Below, piece by piece: positions 1 through 5,309 of a stretch of 5,309 bases of DNA. The position numbers were made by a program, and so were the translations under genes. The notes beneath the pieces were generated by a model. That model was given only the letters and a program-made list of their open reading frames with translations. It was not told the DNA's origin and ran no database searches. Each line of letters begins with the position of its first letter. Position 1 is the first letter of the stretch. Origin of the DNA: Cytophagales bacterium. GTDB lineage: Bacteria; Bacteroidota; Bacteroidia; Cytophagales; Cyclobacteriaceae. The DNA lies in the NCBI GenBank assembly GCA_003454975.1, contig DMST01000173.1:1-5309 (forward strand). Direction: 5' to 3'.

Positions 1-10
1 CACATACTGA

Positions 11-25
11 CGGGGTGCTACCCCG
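11..25. repeat. GC-rich inverted repeat, small hairpin
   Basis: A perfect 6-bp inverted repeat, CGGGGT and ACCCCG, encloses a 3-base centre. A weaker pairing follows: GGGTGAG at 31-37 can pair with CTC/ACCC at 74-81 with one bulged G. There is a run of seven Ts at 98-104, but it is too far from either stem for a standard intrinsic terminator. Positions 1-115 otherwise show no supported gene. A frame ending in TGA at 34-36 could be the tail of an upstream gene, but 11 codons are too few to judge. The structure could be the end of an upstream transcript or chance. Confidence 0.3.
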
Positions 26-115
26 CCCTTGGGTGAGGAGGGAGCTTACCACCACAAGGATTGAGGGGAGTGGCTCGACCCGAAATTATTTGCGGAATTT
101 TTTTACTAAAATCAA

Positions 116-139
116 TACATACCTACCGGTAGGTATGTA
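116..139. promoter_or_regulatory. Perfect 24-bp palindrome, probable TetR operator
   Basis: The half-site TACATACCTACC is followed directly by its exact reverse complement, giving 12-bp arms with no spacer, centred between 127 and 128. It lies 11 bases before the start codon of a TetR-family repressor, and its last two bases are the first two of the -7 promoter element. TetR-family dimers typically bind palindromes of this size in their own promoters, so autorepression by blocking RNA polymerase is the natural reading. Binding itself is inferred. The symmetry is directly visible and far beyond chance for this spot. Confidence 0.88.
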
Positions 140-145
140 CATTTG
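138..145 (+). promoter_or_regulatory. Bacteroidota-type -7 promoter element
   Basis: TACATTTG matches the Bacteroidota -7 consensus TAnnTTTG exactly. No TTG-type -33 element is present at the expected 17-23 bases upstream; that space is filled by the palindromic operator. The element ends five bases before the ATG at 151, so the expected transcription start falls at about 148-152 and the message would have almost no 5' leader. Confidence 0.65.
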
Positions 146-150
146 TCACC

Positions 151-747
151 ATGACCACCAGAGACCAGATAATAGCTACAGCTTTTCAATTGTTCTTGCA
201 GAAAGGCTACAAGGAAGTTTCGCTAATGGAGATTGTGCGAGCACTGAAGTTGACCAAGGGGGCCTTCTACCACCACTTCACGGGTAAGGAAGAACTCTTT
301 CGCGAAGTAGTGCATACCTACATGATTGAGACGGGGGAAGGGATGTATGAAGCCTTGGATCAGAGTTCGCTCCAGGGTTTTATGTACGGCTACCTGGAAC
401 GGATGCATCAGGCCTACCTGACTATGCAGCAGCACAGTGAAGGGGACACCCAAACCACCATCAACTATTTCTACCTCGCATTCGATGCTTTACGGGTGCT
501 GGAAGGCTTTGATCAAGCCAACCAAACCCTGCGTGCAAGCGAGCACTCCCTGTGGGAAACCGTCATCCAACACGCGAAGGATGCCGGGGAGATTAAAACG
601 GACATCCCAAACGCCCATCTGGCCCGACTCTTTGTGGGAGTGAACGACGGCGTAGGCATGCAACTGGCGCTTCAGTCTCGGTTTCAGGAAGCCCATGCTG
701 AGATTCAGGTGCTGTGGGAGGATCTATACAACCTTATCAAACATTAA
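151..747 (+). CDS. TetR/AcrR-family transcriptional repressor
   Basis: This 198-residue protein has the normal length and layout of a TetR-family dimeric repressor. Residues about 6-50 form the DNA-binding domain: a first helix (IIATAFQLFLQKGY), then the helix-turn-helix at about 24-43 with the family hallmark LTKGAFYHHF, followed by GKEELF. Residues from about 55 on are the variable helical ligand-binding and dimerisation region; its end contains GEIKTD and FVGVNDGVG, typical of the family. The start at 151 gives the usual short tail before helix 1 and has no Shine-Dalgarno sequence. A perfect palindrome and promoter element lie just upstream, so autorepression is likely. The gene is followed after 11 bases by an alpha/beta hydrolase, the probable co-regulated target. 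The ligand cannot be read from the sequence. The family call is firm; the target and inducer are inference. Confidence 0.95.
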   Translation: MTTRDQIIATAFQLFLQKGYKEVSLMEIVRALKLTKGAFYHHFTGKEELFREVVHTYMIETGEGMYEALDQSSLQGFMYGYLERMHQAYLTMQQHSEGDTQTTINYFYLAFDALRVLEGFDQANQTLRASEHSLWETVIQHAKDAGEIKTDIPNAHLARLFVGVNDGVGMQLALQSRFQEAHAEIQVLWEDLYNLIKH

Positions 748-758
748 AAAACAGGGGT

Positions 759-1739
759 ATGAACGTGTTAATAAGCTGCAGCATACTATTCCTCCTTTTC
801 TCGGTTCCCACCGGCGTATACGCTGATACATTGCCCACCTCCACCATAGAATACGGAGTAGCCAACACCAAATTCGGTGCGGTGCGCTATGCTCAACTGG
901 GTCCTGAGGATGGTGAAAAGGTTCTTTTTTCCACCGGTGGTGGGGTAGGGTATCATTCCATTTTGGCTTTCGAGTGGCTAGCTAAGCAAGGTTACCGGAT
1001 GATCTGCATCAGCCGGCCCGGCTACTTTGACCTACCCATCGATACTACCCTAGGTCTGGACTACCATGCGGATGTATACCATGAGGTGCTGACCGCACTG
1101 GGGATTGAGGAAGAGATTCACGTGTTTGGGGTGTCCATGGGAGGGCTTTCCGCCTTGTACTATGCACAAAAATACCCCACCAAGTCCTTGGTCCTGTGGT
1201 GTGCAGTATCAGGAAAATATCTAATCAACAAAGAGTCAGCCAATTCCACCCTGGGCAAACTGGTACTGTCCCGTCGGGGAAAAAAAATGATTTCCTTCCT
1301 ACTCAAGGCTTCCGTCAAGTTAGCACCCAGGTCTACCATCAGCACGTTTTTAGAGGCCAGTGCCTATCTGGATAATAAAGAAAGGCGAGCGATTGCCAGG
1401 CAGGTAGTAAATGATCCTCAAAGTAAGCGGGAGTTTCACTTTTTTGTAGAGTCGATGACCCCCATGGACTCTCTGTACTACGGCACGATGGATGAAGCCT
1501 ACAGGGCAGCAGATTTGGTAGGGGTAGATTGGAGCCGAATTACCTGCCCTACCTTTGCCGTATATTCCACCATCGATAAGGATGTCACCCTTGATCATGC
1601 TGAGCGATTGGAGGCGATGATTCCCGGTATCACCATGATGTATGTAAAAGCTGGAGGGCACTATGTGTGGTGGGGTGAAGAAGGCAAAGAAGTGAAAAGA
1701 AAAAGCTGGGAGTTTATCCGACAACATACCCAGGAGTGA
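759..1739 (+). CDS. Exported alpha/beta-fold hydrolase
   Basis: From ATG 759 the product is 326 residues. Residues 1-22 form a hydrophobic signal peptide ending VYA before D23, so the enzyme is probably periplasmic or membrane-held. The mature part is a single alpha/beta hydrolase domain. It has an oxyanion-hole glycine run STGGGVG in the usual HG position (the His is replaced by Thr), SRPGYF, and the nucleophile elbow GVSMGG with Ser126. The likely acid is Asp273 in STIDKDV, and the catalytic His is His301 in AGGHYVWW. All triad members are present, so it should be active as an esterase, lipase or related hydrolase; the substrate is unknown. It lies 11 bases after the TetR gene and is probably cotranscribed and repressed with it. 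The start is uncertain. AGGGG at 753-757 is only one base from ATG 759 but seven bases from an in-frame GTG at 765, and an in-frame GTG at 714 would add K and R before the hydrophobic core. Confidence 0.9.
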   Translation: MNVLISCSILFLLFSVPTGVYADTLPTSTIEYGVANTKFGAVRYAQLGPEDGEKVLFSTGGGVGYHSILAFEWLAKQGYRMICISRPGYFDLPIDTTLGLDYHADVYHEVLTALGIEEEIHVFGVSMGGLSALYYAQKYPTKSLVLWCAVSGKYLINKESANSTLGKLVLSRRGKKMISFLLKASVKLAPRSTISTFLEASAYLDNKERRAIARQVVNDPQSKREFHFFVESMTPMDSLYYGTMDEAYRAADLVGVDWSRITCPTFAVYSTIDKDVTLDHAERLEAMIPGITMMYVKAGGHYVWWGEEGKEVKRKSWEFIRQHTQE

Positions 1740-1783
1740 ACCTTTCGAATTCAATGGGTGGGATGCAAAAATCTCATGATTTT

Positions 1784-1800
1784 GATGAATTAAATTCATC
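1784..1800. promoter_or_regulatory. 17-base inverted repeat upstream of reductase gene
   Basis: GATGAATT and AATTCATC are exact reverse complements around a single central A, in the 127-base gap between the hydrolase and the aldo/keto reductase. As DNA it could be a dimeric regulator site. As RNA it could fold into a 7-bp stem with a UAA loop. The five-T run at 1813-1817 is 12 bases downstream, which is too far for a good intrinsic terminator. The inner TGAAT/ATTCA arms resemble an ARG box but with three rather than four central bases. The gap shows no convincing TAnnTTTG promoter; TAGTTTTTG at 1810-1818 is one base too long. Confidence 0.5.
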
Positions 1801-1866
1801 GAGGTAGTGTAGTTTTTGGTAACCTGTTTAGAGAGTTTTACCTCTTCATATTCAATATGCCCTGAT

Positions 1867-2694
1867 ATGGATTCTACTCATCCAATTCGTTTCACCCTCA
1901 ACAACGGAGTCCAAATGCCTGCCATCGGTTTGGGGGTGCTTTTTGCTAAAAATGAAGGTGAGGTAGAAGGGGCCGTTTCGGCTGCCCTACGGGCGGGATA
2001 CCGAAAAATAGATACCGCCTCCGCCTACCAAAATGAGGAAGGGGTAGGGAAGGCTATACAGGAGAGCGAGGTTCCGAGAGCGGACCTATTTCTAGGCACC
2101 AAAGTCTGGAATTCTGAGCAAGGGTATGACAATACCTTGCGGGCTTTTGACCGGAGTTTGGAGCGGCTACAAACGGACTACGTAGACCTGTACCTCATCC
2201 ACTGGCCCGTGCCTACCAAGTACCGGGATACCTACCGCGCCATGGAGGAAATTTACGCCCGCGGCCAAGCCAAGGCCATTGGGGTTTGCAATTTCAGTGT
2301 AGCGCAGCTAGCAGATTTGATGGAGCATGCGAACATCGTTCCGGCCGTCAACCAGGTGGAGATGCACCCTCACCTCAGCCAAAATGAATTGCTACAGTTT
2401 GCCAAAACACACCAAATACAGCTGGAAGCCTGGAGGCCCATCATGATGGGAGACGTGCTCCAAATACCTGAACTAGTGGCCATAGGCGAAGCCCATCAAA
2501 AGTCCGCGGTGCAAGTGGCCTTGCGGTGGTTGGTGCAGAGAGGCGTGGCCGTGATTCCCAAGTCGGTTACTCCCCAGCGAATCCGTCAGAATTTTGAGTT
2601 GTTTGATTTTCAACTTACTGATGCGGAAATGACTATCATTGAAAAACTCAATCTGAATAGACCCCTGGGGGAAGACTTGTCTCATGTGGAATAG
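1867..2694 (+). CDS. Aldo/keto reductase, 2,5-diketogluconate reductase-like
   Basis: This 275-residue cytosolic (beta/alpha)8-barrel oxidoreductase is expected to reduce aldehydes or ketones with NADPH. It has the full length of the AKR superfamily, closest in look to the prokaryotic diketogluconate-reductase type. The catalytic tetrad is complete: Asp49 and Tyr54 (KIDTASAYQNE), Lys79 (GTKVW) and His112 (LYLIHWP). Further hallmarks are IGVCNFS, NQVEMHP for substrate and nicotinamide contact, and IPKSVTPQRIRQNF, the NADP(H) phosphate-binding segment near the C-terminus. The usual AYSPL stretch reads AWRPI, so a Trp rather than Tyr should stack on the nicotinamide, a known variation. ATG 1867 is chosen because the family N-terminus (FTLNNGVQMPAIGLG) follows at once; an in-frame TTG at 1816 would add an unrelated tail. 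The substrate is unknown. It is followed by the M1 peptidase gene at very short distance. Confidence 0.95.
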   Translation: MDSTHPIRFTLNNGVQMPAIGLGVLFAKNEGEVEGAVSAALRAGYRKIDTASAYQNEEGVGKAIQESEVPRADLFLGTKVWNSEQGYDNTLRAFDRSLERLQTDYVDLYLIHWPVPTKYRDTYRAMEEIYARGQAKAIGVCNFSVAQLADLMEHANIVPAVNQVEMHPHLSQNELLQFAKTHQIQLEAWRPIMMGDVLQIPELVAIGEAHQKSAVQVALRWLVQRGVAVIPKSVTPQRIRQNFELFDFQLTDAEMTIIEKLNLNRPLGEDLSHVE

Positions 2695-2731
2695 CCCAAA
2701 TCCAGCAAAACCTTCTTCTTTTACGCATCCT

Positions 2732-4012
2732 ATGCAGCTACTCCAATCTCTTCTCCTTTTGTTGGCCCTTTCCGCACCTGCATTTGCTCAGAATACCGGG
2801 CTCAATGTATTGCACTACCGGGCTGTACTTATGCCGGATATTCAGGCCCAGTACCTGAAAGGTCAGGTGACGGTGGAGTATGAACTTCCGCTCCAGGAAA
2901 GCGAGATGGTGCTGGATGCGGGCGGCCTGGAGATCGATTACATCGACGGTGAGCAGGTAGAAGACTTTGCTAAGAAAGGGAGCAAGCTGCGTATCCAATT
3001 GTCCCCATCTAGAGAGCCCGCTGGTGAAATGACTATTCACTATCAGGGTAGCCCCAACCGTGGATTGCTGTTTGATCCGGAGGGAAACCAGGCCTACACC
3101 GTCTATTTCACCAGTGCGTGGATGCCTTGCCACGATGTGCCCCACGATAAGGCCAAAATCGATTTGAACATTGTAGTACCAGAGGGGCTGGACTGTGTGG
3201 CTAGCGGGGACTTGTTCTGGAAAGAGGAGGGCGTGTACCACTGGTCCCAAAAGGTAGAATCGCCTACCTACACCTATGGCTTTGCCATCGGAGATTTTCA
3301 ATCGGATAAAAAGCTTTATCAGAATACCCAGGTGGCCAACTACGCCGTGAATTATGAGCTGGACGAACTCCGGTACATCTTTCGGGAGACGCCCGCCATG
3401 CTTGCTTGGTTCGAGGAGAAAACCGGGGTGCCGTATGACCAATCCAGCTATTCGCAGGTCCTGATGGGGAACCACTACCAAGAGATGTCCGGGTTTGCCG
3501 TATTGCGCGATTCGTACGGTGCTCTGGTGCTAAAGGACAGCACCGAGACCAACCTGATATCGCACGAGCTGGCGCACCAGTGGTGGGGCAATCGCATCAC
3601 CTGCGAAACCTTCAGCCACTTCTGGCTCAATGAAGCCTTTGCCACCTACATGTCGGCGGCCTACAACCAGCACCGGTTTGGCGAGGAGAAGTACATGGCA
3701 GACATTACTTCTTACCGCAAGGTATACGAGGCCGTGAAGGGTAGGGGTAACGACAAGCCCTTGGTATTTAAGGATTGGATCAACCCCTCAGGAGACGACC
3801 GTAGCCTGGTCTATTTCAAAGGGGCCTACGTATTGCACTTGCTGCGGCAAGAGCTGGGGGATGAGGCCTTTTGGGCGGGGGTGAAGGCCTACAGCCAGCA
3901 GTATGCTGACGCTACGGTCACCACGGCGGATTTTCAACGGGCCATGGAAGCTGCCACGGAGCGGGACCTAACCGGTTTCTTTGACCAGTGGGTGTACGGA
4001 TTGCCCGAATAG
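2732..4012 (+). CDS. Exported M1-family zinc metallopeptidase, short form
   Basis: The product is 426 residues. Residues 1-19 are a signal peptide (hydrophobic Leu run, PAFA before Q20), so it acts outside the cytoplasm. Residues about 24-175 are the beta-saddle N-terminal domain, with WMPCHDVPHDK standing for the usual PxxDxP stretch. The thermolysin-like domain follows: HELAHQWWG (His278, Glu279, His282) and, 18 residues after His282, Glu301 in NEAFA, which together ligate zinc and supply the catalytic base. Tyr361 in VYFKG matches the transition-state Tyr of the family. The exopeptidase motif GxMEN is altered: the aligned stretch reads HYQEMSG, keeping only Glu251. The protein stops at QWVYGLPE, the normal end of the catalytic domain, and lacks the helical C-terminal domain of LTA4H or PepN-type enzymes (about 600-870 residues). 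ATG 2732 gives the clean signal peptide; ATG 2684 in the same frame would overlap the reductase by 11 bases and add a Lys-containing N-region. Confidence 0.93.
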   Translation: MQLLQSLLLLLALSAPAFAQNTGLNVLHYRAVLMPDIQAQYLKGQVTVEYELPLQESEMVLDAGGLEIDYIDGEQVEDFAKKGSKLRIQLSPSREPAGEMTIHYQGSPNRGLLFDPEGNQAYTVYFTSAWMPCHDVPHDKAKIDLNIVVPEGLDCVASGDLFWKEEGVYHWSQKVESPTYTYGFAIGDFQSDKKLYQNTQVANYAVNYELDELRYIFRETPAMLAWFEEKTGVPYDQSSYSQVLMGNHYQEMSGFAVLRDSYGALVLKDSTETNLISHELAHQWWGNRITCETFSHFWLNEAFATYMSAAYNQHRFGEEKYMADITSYRKVYEAVKGRGNDKPLVFKDWINPSGDDRSLVYFKGAYVLHLLRQELGDEAFWAGVKAYSQQYADATVTTADFQRAMEAATERDLTGFFDQWVYGLPE

Positions 4013-4038
4013 TCCTTTCTCTTGTTCATAACTCAGCC

Positions 4039-4512
4039 ATGGCAAACGGATTTTTTATTCTAAAGGACAAAAGTTGCTTCGCTACCCGGTGGACCGGGTA
4101 TGACGAAATCATCAGGATAGCGGTGAGAGAATTGCGCCTTTTGGCGGACGGCCAGGCCTTGGCCGATTGGCTCAGCGGTATTGTACCTAAGGACTACGAT
4201 CCAGAGAGCAAGGACCAATGGGATACCGGGTTTATTGTTCCCGAAACTCAGGAAATGTACGTTGGGAAAGAGCTGGATATGCGGAGCCTGACCAGGTGTA
4301 ACCAACGATTGTTTTGGGAGGCACTCACGGTAGGCCATGGTCATTTAGTAGCCCGGGGAAAGGAGTATTCCTTCCTCAATCCCGAACGGCTCCAGCAACT
4401 ACTGGAAACCCAGGCCTTGGCTGAGAAAGGGGAGGAGGATCCGTTGGATCATTCGGCTTGGAATGTATTGGCAGAGGAAGATGTGGAGAAATTGGGCCCC
4501 GGTTGGGATTGA
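4039..4512 (+). CDS. Unrecognised 157-residue soluble protein
   Basis: I cannot assign this protein to a named family. From ATG 4039 it has no signal peptide and no membrane segment, so it should be cytosolic. Visible features are an N-terminal MANGFFIL start, an aromatic and charged stretch CFATRWTGYDEI (about residues 13-24), a helix-like segment with RELRLLADG and LADWLSGIVP (about 31-51), and a central ELDMRSLTRCNQRLFWEAL (about 79-97). These are followed by an acidic C-terminal tail ending GPGWD. The ordered motifs and the close spacing (26 bases after the peptidase, 10 before the next gene's preferred start) argue that it is a real gene. It resembles the sort of small conserved hypothetical protein seen across Bacteroidota, but that is an impression. 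No catalytic signature is seen. An in-frame GTG at 3988 would overlap the peptidase gene and is less likely. Confidence 0.8.
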   Translation: MANGFFILKDKSCFATRWTGYDEIIRIAVRELRLLADGQALADWLSGIVPKDYDPESKDQWDTGFIVPETQEMYVGKELDMRSLTRCNQRLFWEALTVGHGHLVARGKEYSFLNPERLQQLLETQALAEKGEEDPLDHSAWNVLAEEDVEKLGPGWD

Positions 4513-4522
4513 TGAAATGGGT

Positions 4523-4957
4523 ATGAAATCACTTTTGGCTTACTTGCTAGTTGCGGTCTTCATAGCGCTGGCAGCGCTACATTTCTATTGGGCGCTGGGC
4601 GGTAATTGGGGATTTGAAAGCGTGCTGCCCACCACTGCGCAGGGCCTTCGGATACTTGCTCCTACCACGGTAGATAGCCTGGTGGTCGGTACTTTATTGT
4701 TTCTGTGCGGTGCCTTCTATGGGGTGCTGGCGGGTACCCTCAAGGTAAACCTGCCGCGAAGGCTTCAGCAAGTAACCCAGTGGGGTATTCCGATTATCTT
4801 TATACTAAGAGCCGTAGGCGATTTCCAATACGTGGGCTTTTTCAAGCAGGTAACCGGCACCGAGTTCGCACGATTGGATACGCTGTTTCTCTCACCCCTC
4901 TGCCTGACCATCGGTGTGATGGGACTGTGGCCTGGGTTTCTTCAGCGTAAGAGCTAA
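4523..4957 (+). CDS. DUF3995-type small integral membrane protein
   Basis: This 144-residue protein has about four hydrophobic helices: residues about 3-24 (LLAYLLVAVFIALAALHFYW), about 55-75 (LVVGTLLFLCGAFYGVLAG), about 92-111 (WGIPIIFILRAVGDFQYVGF) and about 124-140 (LSPLCLTIGVMGLWPG). The pattern LHFYWALGGNWG after helix 1 and RAVGDFQYVGFF in helix 3 match my knowledge of the DUF3995 family, whose function is unknown. ATG 4523 is chosen because it gives the common Met-Lys start; ATG 4517 in the same frame adds only Met-Gly. Neither has a well-placed ribosome site. It begins just after the stop of the preceding gene, so the two are probably translated from one message. No charged or metal-binding signature suggests a transport or enzymatic role. 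Confidence 0.85.
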   Translation: MKSLLAYLLVAVFIALAALHFYWALGGNWGFESVLPTTAQGLRILAPTTVDSLVVGTLLFLCGAFYGVLAGTLKVNLPRRLQQVTQWGIPIIFILRAVGDFQYVGFFKQVTGTEFARLDTLFLSPLCLTIGVMGLWPGFLQRKS

Positions 4958-5022
4958 GCGATAACAGTACCCACTCCTAACCGAGTTAACCCGATGCACT
5001 TGGGAGCGAGGTAGTAGGCCTC
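4958..5022. other. Convergent intergenic gap
   Basis: Sixty-five bases separate two convergent stop codons. I looked for an intrinsic terminator and found only weak symmetry: GAGG at 5008-5011 with CCTC at 5019-5022, and ACTC/GAGT at 4973-4986. Neither has a T run on either strand. Termination here is either Rho-dependent or uses a structure I cannot identify. Confidence 0.5.
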
Positions 5023-5309
5023 CTATCCAATCTGATTCATCACCAGCTTATGGTAGAGCCCTTCTTCGTTTTCAATCAACGCTTCGTGGGTGCCGTACTG
5101 TACCAACTCCCCTTTTTCCAGCACCACCAGTTTGTCGGCTTGTGAAATGGTAGAATAGCGGTGCGCAATGATGATGGTGGTACGCCCGTACATCAGCTTG
5201 TTCAGGGCATCCTGCACCAGCAGCTCACTTTCGGAGTCCAGGGCGCTGGTGGCCTCATCCAGAATGAGGATTTTTGGGTTTTTGATGACCGCCCGGGCAA
5301 TGGCAATCC
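5023..5309 (-). CDS. ABC exporter ATPase domain, C-terminal part (gene continues past the window)
   Basis: The open frame runs from the right edge (codon phase begins at 5307) to a TAG at 5023-5025, giving 94 residues plus stop. It starts at IAIARAV, just after where the LSGGQ signature would lie. It then shows Walker B with catalytic Glu (KILILDEATSALD, including the D-loop), the switch His in IIIAHRYSTI, and the standard end QADKLVVLEKGELVQYGTHEAL. This is the nucleotide-binding domain of the exporter type (MsbA/ABCB-like), normally fused to six membrane helices encoded further right. The substrate cannot be told. The switch region has Tyr where Leu is usual (IAHRLSTI), a mild change. The gene is convergent with the membrane-protein gene, separated by 65 bases without a clear terminator. 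Confidence 0.95.
   Translation of the reverse strand, partial: IAIARAVIKNPKILILDEATSALDSESELLVQDALNKLMYGRTTIIIAHRYSTISQADKLVVLEKGELVQYGTHEALIENEEGLYHKLVMNQIG

Noticed and set aside
1..104. Structured RNA or intrinsic terminator at the left edge
   Set aside because: The stems are GC-rich but do not form a known RNA pattern, and the T run at 98-104 is not adjacent to a strong stem.
15..287. 90-codon plus-strand frame starting GTG 15
   Set aside because: It runs through the operator and promoter and overlaps the repressor's helix-turn-helix coding region in another frame; the composition looks non-coding.
931..940. 10-bp palindrome CCACCGGTGG resembling the operator core
   Set aside because: It sits in the codons of the hydrolase oxyanion-hole glycine run and shares only ACCGGT with the operator; protein coding explains it.
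1350..1799. 149-codon open frame on the minus strand
   Set aside because: It is antisense to the hydrolase, whose catalytic acid and His regions are intact in the plus frame.
1784..1800. ARG-box-like site for an arginine repressor
   Set aside because: The arms TGAAT/ATTCA match, but the centre is three bases instead of four, and no arginine gene is nearby.
2738..3481. Long open frame of 247 codons on the minus strand
   Set aside because: It lies wholly inside the M1 peptidase gene, whose zinc motif and domain order prove the plus-strand reading; the minus-strand product has no recognisable motifs.
4039..4957. Toxin-immunity or other defence pair
   Set aside because: Neither protein shows a toxin, nuclease or immunity signature; only size and adjacency would support the idea.

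Overview
The window looks like chromosomal DNA of a Bacteroidota member of roughly balanced base composition. This is inferred from three things: an exact Bacteroidota-type -7 promoter element (TAnnTTTG) directly before the first gene, the near absence of well-spaced Shine-Dalgarno sequences, and the look of the encoded proteins. The genus cannot be named from the sequence alone.

Layout: positions 1-115 hold no supported gene, only GC-rich inverted repeats. A perfect 24-bp palindrome (116-139) and a -7 element (138-145) form the control region of a TetR-family repressor gene (151-747), and transcription would begin almost at its ATG. Eleven bases after the repressor comes a probably exported alpha/beta hydrolase (about 759-1739), which is likely in the same autoregulated transcript. 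A 127-base gap with a 17-base inverted repeat (1784-1800) separates this pair from a second tight same-strand series. That series is an NADPH-type aldo/keto reductase (1867-2694), a short exported M1-family zinc metallopeptidase (2732-4012), an unrecognised 157-residue soluble protein (4039-4512) and a small four-helix membrane protein of the DUF3995 type (4523-4957). The right edge carries, on the opposite strand and convergent, the last 95 codons of an exporter-type ABC transporter ATPase (5023-5309).

How they work together: the best-supported functional link is the TetR repressor with the adjacent hydrolase, in the common arrangement of a ligand-responsive repressor controlling itself and an enzyme. 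The second series may be cotranscribed because of its close spacing, but its products have no obvious shared pathway. I see no mobile element, CRISPR array, RNA gene or clear intrinsic terminator. Most of the window is ordinary housekeeping or accessory metabolism. The points most worth a second look are the operator-promoter overlap with a near-leaderless start, the altered exopeptidase motif in a truncated-length M1 enzyme, and the unrecognised conserved-looking protein at 4039-4512.
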